Shown piece after piece: positions 1-9,849 of a stretch of DNA of 64,000 nt (the stretch's first letter is position 1; the number at the start of each line of letters is the position of its first letter). Made by a program: the position numbers and the translations under genes. This stretch comes from Tetracentron sinense (taxonomy: Eukaryota; Streptophyta; Magnoliopsida; Trochodendrales; Trochodendraceae): contig CM026559.1 of assembly GCA_015143295.1 (NCBI GenBank), positions 23,946,826-24,010,825 on the forward strand. Direction: 5' to 3'. The notes under the pieces were generated by a model. It made no database searches. It saw nothing but the letters and a program-made list of their open reading frames with translations, and was not told where the DNA came from.

Positions 1-749
1 CCCTTTATTCTTCATCTTTTTCTTTACTTTATATTTATTTTTTATTTTTTTATTTCTAATATTTTTCTAGAACCATTTGGAAAAACTTCTTTCTTCTCAA
101 GTTTAGTTGGGTCCTTCTACACCAATCTAATGGTGTAGAGGGACCCCACCTCAAAAGAAAAGAGATGTCTTTTTTTTTTCTTTCATGTAAATATTTTTTT
201 CTTTTTTATGAACCCACTAGTGTGGATATGAGTAGGCTCATAGAGAGTGGAAACTAAAGCTATATCTCTATTTTTATTTTGTTTCTTCATTTAGATTCTA
301 GTCCTTCATCTATAATCCTTTTGGAAACTCATCATCACTCAAATTTTCATATTTAGAGTCTCATTACATCATTCATAATGGTGTAAATGGACTACATTAG
401 AGAGAAGATGATGAGTTTTCATTTTCTCCACTTGTCACTTTTTTCATTTTTTTCTTTTTCATTTATGTTCTATTTTGAATGGATGAATAATGATTTATGG
501 ACTTAAATGGGACATTATCCAAAATTCCTCATACCATAGACAATGGTATTTGATCTATTATCAACACTAATCCAACAAAATAGGTATTGACAATAGGCCA
601 TTTACTATTCATAATGCGTACCCCTCTTTATGTCCTAAATATAATCTTTTAGCCTAACTTTTTCTTAATCTTTCTCTTGGATTAAATTTGACTTTAGTTA
701 AATTTGCCAACATCCTACCTATATGAAAATTAAAAAAATAATAATAAAA
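1..749. other. AT-rich intergenic DNA, no gene seen
   Basis: This stretch has long T- and A-rich runs and no open frame with recognisable protein similarity. It lies upstream of an LTR fragment and may be the rest of that LTR, but I could not match it to the second copy of the family near 34-36 kb. Confidence 0.5.
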
Positions 750-1340
750 TCTCAAAATACCAAAAACATCTAAATATACAAAAAGATCAAAAAATGCTTG
801 CTAGGCTTTCATGACCTTGGTTAGCCAACCTAATCATGGTTAACACCCTTCTAACCGTGGTTAGACTTAAACCTTGCACTTGACCAATCCGATCAACTAA
901 ACCCTAGCCTATGGCTAGATCCTTGACCACCCTATGCACACACACACGCACCCTTAGCCTTGGCACGGGTTCATGTGTCAGAACTACGCTCGGTCTGATC
1001 TCACCCCAATGTAAATACGTAGGCAACCCAACTCGGGTTCGACCCTAGCTCATCTAGCTTTTTATCTTTCTTGGATTAACATTTATTTAAATACTTAGGA
1101 ATTCTAATTAATATTGAGATTAAATTTGGCTTAAATTTAGGGAGTAGGTAACCATTGCAAAATAGGGGTCGTAGAGTGCCTAATACCTTTCCTAGGACTT
1201 AATCGAACCACTTACCGTAACTCTGAATTGACCATTTGCCTTATCCAAACGAACAAATACCCGGAACCTATTCCTTAAAATGAATAGGTGGCGACTCTCA
1301 GTCAAATCATAAATGTGGAAGTGGGTAGGAAAAACCTATA
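750..1340 (+). repeat. LTR fragment, same family as the 33.8-40.7 kb LTR
   Basis: The block matches, in the opposite orientation, the LTR between about 33.88 and 34.93 kb. Shared landmarks in order are a CAAAAACATCTAAATA stretch, copies of TTAACCATGGTTA-like palindromes, a CTGATCTCACCCC stretch, TACGTAGGCAACCCA with GGGTTCGACCC, GGGAGTAGGTAACCATTG and finally GGTGGCGACTCTC. Such landmarks are common in LTRs of large plant Ty3 elements. This copy has only a short segment where the other carries an expanded tandem repeat. The outer ends are not defined. Confidence 0.6.
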
Positions 1341-2530
1341 TTCATATTGAACTCGAGAGAATCATGTGCCTAAATTTTAATCAAATATTATTTAGACCAA
1401 ATTTTTTTAAATATCGTTAAAATAATTAAATTTAATAAAAAAAAATTCAAAATTTCATAGAAAAATCCAGAATTTTGACTCAAGTCAGAGGACCAAAATT
1501 ACCAATATAAACGTGATTTCAAACCTTGTTGCTAACACCATAGATTTGCTGATTATTGATATTGTACAAGTGCTATTGATAAAGGGGGTATAATAGTTAT
1601 ATTAAAACTGTAGAACGCGGTTGTATTACTAATGTTGAAAAACCATAAAGGTGATTCCTAACTTAGGAATAATTTCAAAATGATAGTTTAGGGTAACATT
1701 GGGATTCCTAAAACGGTAAACAAAACAAATCGTGGTAGACTGATTTGCACACTAATAATACAATCACTCTTCGCTCTGGTATCTTTATATTTGATTGGAC
1801 AAAAAAAAAAAAATTGAAAAGACTAGGGATCTTTTCCCTTATGATGTCAACCTTCCTAAGAGGAAAAAAAATAAAATAATAATTGGTCCAATTCAGAAAC
1901 AACGCTCCATGGGATAAAAAATGGAGCTCTATGGGATCAAAATCGGCGCTCCATGAGCTAATCTACTCTTAAACCAGGTTTAAGAACGGGAGAGGATAGG
2001 CATTCTCACAGTTTGGGTTATTAAGGTTTCAGTGTTTGGATGTGAGTCTCGATTGAGAATTGGTTTGAGTCCCTTTAGCTGAAAAATACTCTAATCTATT
2101 ACGTAATATGCCATAAGTAAATGATTCTTATAACATTAAAAAAAAAAAAATACTAGCTAGAAAAATACTAGCCTAACATAATTCTAAACTCTCCCTATAA
2201 CAATGACATATGTTGCCATTTTTTTTTTATAACCTCCAATATTTTTAAAAAAAATTATTTATATATGTGGAAGATAGTAATGACAAGTGTTTAAAACTTT
2301 GCGTACAGGGCTAGCATTCCTATGAAAAAAAAATCAATGAATTCCATGCTTGCTGGCCAAGTTTCGTTGTTTTGACTTTTGAGGGTTCGTGTCTTTTTCT
2401 TGCGTCAAGTAACGCGTGATGTTAAAGGAGATCCATTTTACTGGGAGAATTTGTATGTGGCTGCGGGACTCTTCTAGAAGGGCGGAAGGAAAATGGTTTA
2501 GTAATGGCTCATAATATTCTCAAGTTTTAA
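1341..2530. other. Intergenic, no gene seen
   Basis: Only short spurious open frames occur here. A short imperfect triplication around GCTCCATG/GAGCTC is visible near 1.9 kb. Nothing else can be supported. Confidence 0.5.
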
Positions 2531-2830
2531 CCGGTTTTTGGTAAAAAGGGTTACGCCCCTGTGGTTGCCACGTGTTTCTTTTTATACCTCTTAACAGTGG
2601 TTAAGATTTATCTACTCTTAAGGTTCACTCACCTATCTTTAGGTTTTTAAAAAAAATTAACCTTAGGAGTTGGAAAATTTTAATCAGGGTTAACAAATAT
2701 TTTTTTATTTTCTTTTAACAACTAAGGATAGATGAGTGAACCTAGAGATGAGTGAATCTTAACCACAATTAAAAAGTGTCAAAATAGGACATGTGGTCAC
2801 CTAGGGGTGTAACCAGTTTTGACAAAACCA
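2531..2830. mobile_element. Hairpin MITE (CACGTG / TTAACTGTGGTTAAG family)
   Basis: The two halves are inverted copies. The left arm reads through GGTTACGCCCC, GGTTGCCACGTG and TTAACAGTGGTTAAGA. The right arm carries the complements in reverse order, ending in GGTGTAACC. The centre is A/T-rich. Related hairpins occur at 60.2 kb and 63.0 kb, and half-copies are scattered over the window. No clear target duplication is visible at this copy. Confidence 0.65.
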
Positions 2831-3431
2831 CTTACAATTGGAGAAGAACACGAGTCAGTAGTTCTCTAGTCAAAATACATAAATATTGGAGCTTAGAGAA
2901 AGCAAAAATAGATTGGCTAGAGTCAAACAAAGAGAAAAAGTAGAGGACCATGCTTACACTAGTTAGCACCGAAGGTGGGGGGTGGGGTCTCCTCTCTTCT
3001 AGAAAAAGGATAAGAAAATACCACAAGGAAATCCAATCCCCCGATTGATAGTCCGCAAGTGCTCCAATCCCCAAACTAACCACTAACCTTATTAATGTAG
3101 GTAAATGATATAAAAAAAGAAAAATGTGATAGTGTATATATCAATCTCGATGGTGCGTTGCCTACCCTTAACCAAGGTTCCAATGTTTTAAAAAAAAAAA
3201 GACAAAAAAAAAGAAAAAAGAATCATTTCCTAATCCTTTGATTTTCCCGTTGCATTTATGAATAGTTTCTTTCCATGACTCTTATCACCATCACAGTTTT
3301 TCATGAGGAATGCTAGCCACATATGCAGTAAGTCAAAAAATTTCCAAAGACTGCGGACTGGGTGCAATAAGTGTTCTTGTTACCCTCTAATATAACAAGG
3401 AGATGGTTTGAGACTTGTTGCCATTAGCAGG

Positions 3432-3846
3432 CATAGGGATGGCAACGGCTGGGTTAATCTTGTAACCGCCCCGATCTTATTGGGCTGGGCTGAGTTTGGA
3501 GAGATTTTAAACGGAGTAGGGGCGGATTTGAGGTTGGTGGGTTAAACCCAAGTCGGGTTTAGGGCGGGATGGATTTAAGCGGCCACAACCCATCCTGTTT
3601 ATAATGTAAAATTAATATTTTACCTTCAAATAAATCTTAAAATTATCTGAATATATTGTTTATAATATAAAATATCTAACCGACTCATCTAGTGTTTAAC
3701 GGGACAAGTTTAAGAAGAATTTTAATAAATCGAAACCGGCCCACCCAACCTGGGATTTGAGACGAGAATGAGTAGGAGTCTTGCCACTAGGGGTAGAGTA
3801 GGGTTGGGAGCACCCTGGCCCAAACCCGGCCCGTTGTTATCCCTGA
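3432..3846. mobile_element. hAT-like MITE with AGGGATRRCAACGG termini
   Basis: The left end reads TAGGGATGGCAACGG and the right end, in reverse complement, TCAGGGATAACAACGG. These are short terminal inverted repeats of the CAGGGAT type seen in hAT non-autonomous elements. The interior is rich in GGGTTT/CCCAACC motifs. The possible 8-bp target duplication is degenerate: TAGC is shared on both sides. Confidence 0.55.
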
Positions 3847-3892
3847 CCTAGCGTCTTTGGAAAGCTCTGACGGAGCTAGCATTTCTGATTTT

Positions 3893-4730
3893 TCATATCA
3901 TATGCACATATCTATAAAATGATGTACATGCCCCTCTAGACGATATAGAAAGGTATGCTCCTTCTGATATGATAAGCTGTGGTCTTAAGATCAAGTCTTG
4001 AAGAAGAGATTTCTTGGTGATATGCCCAAGGAGAGTTTCAATCACCATTATTAACCTACTAATCTTAATCATCAATAGTTGGACGGTAAATGATGCTTTA
4101 TACAATAATATATGCATATAAGGGATTATTAGATCTTCTGCTTGCAAATTTTTTATTTACAAAAGACGCAAGGACAGCATTTCTGTCTTTTCATATAATA
4201 TGCCATGTATAATAAATATATATATATATATAAATTTATATGCACATATCTATAAAATGATGTACATGCCCCTCTAATAAATATAACTTTACTATTATAA
4301 TGTTAGAGGCAGGCTATTTTTCCCAAATTCCCAAACTATCATTATATCAAACAAAACATTGGTTTAATGTTTTATTTTAATTCTCAAACTACCACTTGCT
4401 CATCTATCTATTTGAAGATTAGAACCACAGGCAAATGACAATTGAATTCAGGGAGAGTTTAATCACACATGCGGGTTAACACGTGTCCCTTTTAACTCCC
4501 ATTAACTGTGGTTAACTCTTTCCCCTCACTCTCATGTGCATTGCACGTGCCACCCGTTAGTATATATAAATTTATATGCACATATCTATAAAATGATGTA
4601 CATGCCCCACTAGATGAGATAGCAAGGTATGCCTCCTCTGATGAGGTGGTCTTAAGATCAAGTCTTAAGAAGAGATTTCTTTGTGATATGTCAAGTAGAG
4701 GTTCAATCACCATTACTAACCTACTAAGTT
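3893..4730. repeat. Locally repeated ~170 bp unit (two full copies, one partial)
   Basis: A unit that starts near ATGCACATATCTATAAAATG and includes GTCTTAAGATCAAGTCTT and TTCAATCACCATTA occurs at about 3.89-4.07 kb and again at 4.57-4.73 kb. A short third copy of its beginning is at about 4.24-4.28 kb. The open frames reported on the minus strand here are translations of this repeat. A (TA)n run lies at about 4.21-4.23 kb. Confidence 0.7.
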
Positions 4731-5026
4731 TCTATTTTGCCTTACTTCATCTCTAGCTTGAACCACATTGATTAGCACTAAAAAGAAAAAACAATGCCTT
4801 ATGGAACTTTTGGGATCAAAAAGACAAAATGAATCTCATTCTGGCGTTGAAGCCAAAAGTCCAAGAAGCCAGGATTGTAGAAATTTTTTTTCTTTTTGTT
4901 GGTGAAACACAATAACATACACTATACACTATACTCAATAAGCACTCAAACACGCAGACATGCCAGACCTTGCGTCTCTGGAAATTTTTGGAGTAAATAC
5001 GACTGGTTGGGTTCAAATAGAGGGTT

Positions 5027-5092
5027 CGCTCATTTTAACGAACCCAAACGAATCGGACCATGAATTGGTTAGCTTCGAACAGTTCACGATTC
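5027..5092. repeat. Fragment of the hAT MITE family at 48.97-49.48 kb
   Basis: GGGTTCGCTCATTTTAACGAACC and following bases match the right-hand portion of the complete MITE near 49.38-49.44 kb. Only this end portion remains. Confidence 0.5.
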
Positions 5093-5214
5093 TTTTCGAC
5101 TGAGAGTCGGAGAATAAGGAATGCTTGAGAAGTGGGTGGGGCTAGCTCGGTTCCTTGATTTCTTCACCAATCAAGATAAGTTTTAAAACAAAAATGCTTA
5201 TTGCACCTGCATTT

Positions 5215-5415
5215 TCTATTATATAATTGGTCCACATCCCACTTTTAAATACTCACCAACTATTTTTAAGATTCACTCACCCCTAAGATTAAAGCCATCC
5301 AACTCTAGTTTTTAGAAGAAAATAAGTAAAATCTTAACATTAATTTAATTAAGTTTAATCAGAATTAAAGGGTGTTAGAATGAACAACGGTTCCAATAAG
5401 CAGCGGACCCAGGTC
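5215..5415. repeat. Partial MITE of the TTAAGATTCACTCA family upstream of gene copy 1
   Basis: The segment carries AAGATTCACTCACC near its start and AATTAAAGGGTGTTAGAA near its end. These are the two arm motifs of the hairpin family seen whole at 63.03 kb. The same fragment precedes gene copy 2 at about 29.07-29.28 kb, so it predates the duplication. Confidence 0.5.
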
Positions 5416-5769
5416 CACTAATCACTACTTGTTTTTTAAAATCATTTGTTTTTAGCTCACCCTGGAAAACCTAAGCATTCAAAAGAGCCGAAGCATCTCA
5501 CATATGTCTCTGATCTTCTGGAAGCCATTGTCCCCTCCCTCTCTTTCCTCTCCCTCACTCTTCTCCGTCTTCTCTTCTAGATTCCACCCACCCCTCTCTC
5601 TCTCTCTCTCTCTCTCTCTTCTAGAAGCAGTATACAAAACAACGAAAAGTAGTGGTAATCTACTGCAACAGTACCTTTCTTCAACACCAATAAAATTAAA
5701 AAAAAAACATCACCTTCAGTTCTGGCCCACTAGGGGCGTCCCTCGCTCTCTCTCCTCGAAGCATAACCC

Positions 5770-5777
5770 TTTAAATA
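5770..5777 (+). promoter_or_regulatory. Putative TATA box of gene copy 1
   Basis: TTTAAATA lies about 125 bases before the ATG. It is conserved in position and sequence in the duplicated copy at 29617-29624. A CT-rich tract lies about 150 bases upstream. Confidence 0.5.
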
Positions 5778-5902
5778 CCAATCCATTGATCTCACCTCAA
5801 TCTAAAAAAATACGAATAAATATAGATTATTCCTCTACTTCTTGTTTCTGTTCTTCACTTTGGTCCATCTGCCACTCATAAATCTTCTGAGTCTCGGAAC
5901 CT

Positions 5903-6520
5903 ATGGAAGATTACACCCATCTCCAGGATTTTGATGAAGCAGACGATGCACTTTCTCTGTGCGATCTTCCACTTTATAGCGACGGAACTGAATGGGAAGA
6001 TTCAGGTAAGGAGTATCCTCGACCATCATCATCAGATCATGAGTTCTTCGAGTTCTCTAGTGATTTTAGTGGGGAGATGAATATGATTATCCCCCCACCA
6101 AATGATATCATCTTCTGCGGAAAGCTCATCCCTTACAAAGAATCTCCCACAGAAGATCGAGCCATGAGGAAAAGCCCTTCTTTAAAGAAACAATTACAGA
6201 AACTCCGGAATCCATCCAAAAAGTGTGATCTTACGGCTCGGAAAGAATCGATTTTGTCGTCTTCGGTGAAGCCCCGATGGTATCTGTTAATGTTCGGATT
6301 GGTGAAATTTCCGACGGAGATGGAACTGAAAGATATCAGAAACAGGCAGAGTCGCCGGAATCCTTCGTCGCTGTTCCCGGCGTTTGACGGCGGGAAATCA
6401 GTGAAGGGAATTAGAAGCAGAGGGAAGGGCTCTTTTTGGGGATTGCTTCGAGCGTTTGGCTGCAAGAGCCAGGCTAACGCGATGGTTAAGGCGTCGTTTG
6501 GTTGCATTCCACAGGTGTGA
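5903..6520 (+). CDS. Plant-specific protein of unknown function, copy 1 (intact)
   Basis: This is a 205-residue single-exon reading frame. The N-terminus is acidic: residues 1-30 hold the DFDEADDALSLCDLPLY motif, followed by FFEFSSDFSGEM and DIIFCGKLIPYKE at about residues 48-80. The middle is basic. The C-terminal half has VKPRWYLLMFGLVKFP, MELKDIRNRQSRRNP and FWGLLRAFGCK, and ends with a VKASFGCIP-type tail. The same blocks recur in order in the paralogues at 29.7 and 47.8 kb, so the frame is real. The start follows homology; the upstream ATG used by the other copies is lost here. No signal peptide or membrane segment is seen. The motif style recalls plant DUF1645/MAKR-like proteins, but I do not assign it to a family and propose no function. 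Confidence 0.85.
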   Translation: MEDYTHLQDFDEADDALSLCDLPLYSDGTEWEDSGKEYPRPSSSDHEFFEFSSDFSGEMNMIIPPPNDIIFCGKLIPYKESPTEDRAMRKSPSLKKQLQKLRNPSKKCDLTARKESILSSSVKPRWYLLMFGLVKFPTEMELKDIRNRQSRRNPSSLFPAFDGGKSVKGIRSRGKGSFWGLLRAFGCKSQANAMVKASFGCIPQV

Positions 6521-7089
6521 TATTTTCCGTCTGGGTGTGTCCCTCTGGCAAATCTCAGTGTGTATTTCCTCCTGCGAACTGAACTCATCCCCAAGTGAAT
6601 ATCACCAGTTATGTTTACAGAAAGAACAGCAAAAACAGATCTTGGAAACTAAGAAGGTGCTCTTCCTCACTTGAAAGAGAGCTTTTCCTTTCCTTTATTG
6701 GGTTATGTGTACCCAGTGCAGTAACCCTCCGCCTTTGAGATATTTTCCCTTTCGCTCTCACTTATTCACTTGTCTAGAAGGAAATTTGAAGTGAAAAATA
6801 CAATATTTTTTCCTCCGGAAATTAAGAGCCTAGGTGCCCATATTTGGGCATCAATTCGGATGATTCTCCAGTTCTTACGAAGAACTGTTTTTTAAGGAAG
6901 TGTTCTGAAGATTAATTTTGTGCTGGAAACTTGGAAACTCGTTTCACAATGACAATATGTTCTAAAACAGAAATTACAACTTTCTCTTATTTTTAAAGAA
7001 TCAATTCTAAAGGGGAAACAAAGTAGTCCATGGACATTATTTATACCAAAAATTTTGTAAGGGTAGATTTCGATAAAAGCACCTACTGA

Positions 7090-7489
7090 CAACTGGCAAC
7101 ACCAACTATTAAAGCACCCTAATCCCACTCGTCAGATCCGAGGTGGAACTCGGGTCGGGATATACATTAATCCCAACCTAACTCCCCAACTCTGAAGGAT
7201 CGAAGCGAAGATCTCTCAACCTCCGAGTCACCGAGAGAGCAGTCCAACTTAATTTCATCTAGAAGATCTCTCACCAGATAATGTCAACCTCCTTCCAAAA
7301 AGAGGAACTCACGTGGTCTACAGCCTAACTAGCAAGGATTGGCATGAATGGAAAGACTCATGTCCCATTGAGGAATTCGAATGAAAAGACACTCATCTCA
7401 TTGATGAATTTAAATGGAGAGACAACTGGCCAACCTAATGTTGTCCTTTATAAATACAGAAGTGGAGGACAGAGAACGTGATCCATATT
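7090..7489 (+). repeat. Tat-like LTR remnant inside duplication copy A
   Basis: The segment with GATCCGAGGTGGAACTCGGG, CCTCCGAGTCACCGAG and AGTGGAGGACAGAGAACG matches 31.12-31.54 kb. There it continues into a primer-binding-like site and a short gag-like start. Its presence in both copies means it was inserted before the duplication. Confidence 0.5.
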
Positions 7490-9784
7490 TGTCGAGACCC
7501 AAAATACTCCATAGGAGTTAGGGATTGTTTGACCCGTGATGTGCCATATTCGATACCAAACCATTCTGTACAAATGCCAAAGGCATAACATAGCGGAAAT
7601 ATAGAATAATGCGGAAGCGTAAACTTAAAAATTTCTTTTATACATATGACAGTATTCTAACTTTGTACAAAAGAAGAACATAACAAAAGTGAAGTGGACA
7701 TGCCCACTTCACAAAATACAAAAGATATAAAATCTCTCCCTCACTCTCGCTCAAAAGTAGCCAGGATAAGGTCAACTGTCAAGGTCTCTATCTTCTACTG
7801 GAAAAGCTACCACAGGCTCTTCCTCACCATAATTCTCCTCGACCCATGGTCCGAGAGCACAAATATCGAAGCTCTGACCTGCCAACATAACATGTATAGC
7901 TGAGTATGGAATACTCAGCGTCTACATACTACTAGCTAACAATGTTATAATGTCAATAATATCATGTGAGCATTGAAGATAACAATTCATAATTCATGCA
8001 TTGAACCAAATATAGAAATCATACTTCAAGGCTTAACTTTGAGGTGCATAGCTTTAAAACTATATCTTAAGAACTTTCGTAGAAAACCAAACGTGTCTTA
8101 TGGATTCTTATGAGTCTTATGAGTTTTTGCGTGTCTTATGAGAATCAAAGTTCTTGTGAGAGTTAGGGTTCGTCCATGTCTTAGCTTGTGAGTTTCATTG
8201 AGATCTTAGAATTCTTATGAGTCTTATAAGCACTTGCGAGATTTCTTCTGAGACTTATGAGCACTTGCGAGATTTCCTATGAGCAAAACGTTAACACCTG
8301 TAAATCCTTGGGCTGCTGACCTCCTTGGATGATCCACCAACTTATGAGAATTTCTTAGAGCAAGAGGTTAGTACCCATAAAACATTAGGCTACCAACCTC
8401 CTTGACAATCCACCAAACTTATGAGAATTTATTAGAACAAGAGGTTAGAACCAACAAAACCCTGGAACCACCTTGACAATACACCAAACTTATAAGAATT
8501 TCTTAGAGTAAGAGGTTAATACCCGCAAAACCCTGGACTACCAACCTCCTTGACAATCCACTAAACTTATGAGAATTTCTTAGAGGAAGAGGTTAGTACC
8601 CGCAAAACCTTGGGCTACCAACCTCCTTGACAATCCTTGTAAGAGTGATTTATGCATATGAGATGGTGTTTGTTGTTTCTTATGAGTTTCCCTTATGAGT
8701 ATTCAACTTTCAACTACTTATGAGAAAACCGACAATACAATAATCTTACTTATGAGGAAAAACAATCATACGAGGCGTATGCGTACATAATAGACTTGTG
8801 AGCATAATGAAAATCTTAGAGAAACCTTAAACATGGAGACAAGAGTATAACATTTCATCTCCAAAGCAATTATGAAGGCATCTAACATCCATACATCTAG
8901 CAAAATCATTTAAACAAGCTTTTCAAAGAGGGTTTATACAAAATCATAAGTCTATTGTCTTAATACCATAGAAAAATTATGACAAAGCTAGGTAGTAGGG
9001 TGTATCTACCTATGAGATTGGAGAAAAACTTGAGAGGACTTGAGAATGTGAGATCCAAACTCTAAGGAAATATCTAAGCTTGAAGAAGGAATTCAAGCTC
9101 CACTTTGATCACCCAAGGTCTCTTGTTCAAAACTCTAGCCTTCCCCTTTCTTCCTCTCTAAATTCTCCTCTAAGAACTCTCTTAGGTTGCCTTGAGGGTT
9201 TATGAAACCCTAACCCACGAATTTGTGGATTTATAGGCAAAGGGGTGGTCAAAAGATCATCCTAGCCTTAATGAAATGTTCAACAAACCAAACTGGGCAA
9301 AATTGCGGATGCCCAATCGACCGGTTAGGAGGGGCGGTCAACTAGTCTTGGAAAATCCTTACTGTAAAGGCCATTTTGGCTTTTTTCGTGACAGTCGGTA
9401 GACCGGCCTTGAGGGGCGATCGACCGACCCTACATCCCAACTCACTGTTAGTCCATTTTGGGACATTTCGTGATAGTCGGTCAACCAGCCTTGAGAGGCG
9501 GTCGACCGGCCTTTGCAGAACTTGGCCATTTCGTTTGTTTTCTTTTTCCATTTTTCACACTTATAATGATTACACTGTTCCCTTAACTCACCTAGAGTGT
9601 TTTCACTATTTTACCTTGACTTTAACACCCATACAACACATCCAAATTTTGATTTCAAATTCTTTTTTTTCATAATTCATACACCGTACACATAGAAGAC
9701 ACTTTTTGACCAAAAATCACTATTTACTAACACTATTCACAGACACTATTCACTAACTAGGTTATTGAATTTCGGGGCTCTACA
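7490..9784 (-). mobile_element. 3' LTR of the minus-strand Ty3 chromovirus
   Basis: On the minus strand this LTR begins TGTAGAGCCCCGAAATT directly after a purine tract (9785-9799) and ends GGGTCTCGACA at 7490. The termini TGTAGAGCCCC and TGTCGAGACCC form an imperfect inverted repeat, which supports the boundaries. Its length is about 2.3 kb. It contains an array of ~82 bp units, TTATGAG-rich DNA and several CGGTCGACCG-like palindromes near 9.31-9.52 kb. Confidence 0.8.
8275..8637. repeat. Tandem array of about five ~82 bp units inside the LTR
   Basis: Each unit contains AGAATTTCTTAGAG, AAGAGGTTAGTACCC, AAAACC..GGCTACCAACC and TCCTTGACAATCCACCAAA, with substitutions and one unit shortened. 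The units are LTR-internal and non-coding. Confidence 0.8.
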
Positions 9785-9799
9785 GCATCTCCCTAACAG
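9785..9799 (-). promoter_or_regulatory. Polypurine tract next to the 3' LTR
   Basis: The minus strand reads TGTTAGGGAGATGC immediately before the LTR start TGTAGAGCCCC. This is the expected place for the plus-strand primer of reverse transcription. Confidence 0.65.
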
Positions 9800-9849
9800 A
9801 AATTTTGTCCTCAATATGAGAATGAACCACAAAACATGAAACAACCCAA

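Larger units (their letters stand above)
5190..7489 (+). repeat. Segmental duplication, copy A
   Basis: This block is collinear with 29035-31540. It includes a MITE fragment, promoter, gene, 3' flank and part of a Tat-like LTR. Similarity starts near CTTATTGCACCT and ends at GATCCATAT, where the LTR of a Ty3 element abruptly takes over at 7490. In the other copy the sequence continues with CTCCCAAACTCAAG. Confidence 0.85.

Noticed and set aside
5504..5881. 125-codon frame upstream of gene copy 1
   Set aside because: It translates the CT-rich promoter/leader; the duplicated copy does not preserve it.
6133..6594. 153-codon minus-strand frame over gene copy 1 (and its counterpart at 29986-30534)
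   Set aside because: It is the antisense of the conserved plus-strand gene; codon-level conservation follows the plus frame.
8275..8637. Regular direct repeats that could suggest a CRISPR array
   Set aside because: Units are ~82 bp, repeat along their whole length with no unique spacers, and lie in a plant LTR.
9342..9675. Overlapping frames on both strands in the chromovirus LTR
   Set aside because: They arise from repeated CGGTCGACCG-like palindromes in non-coding LTR sequence.
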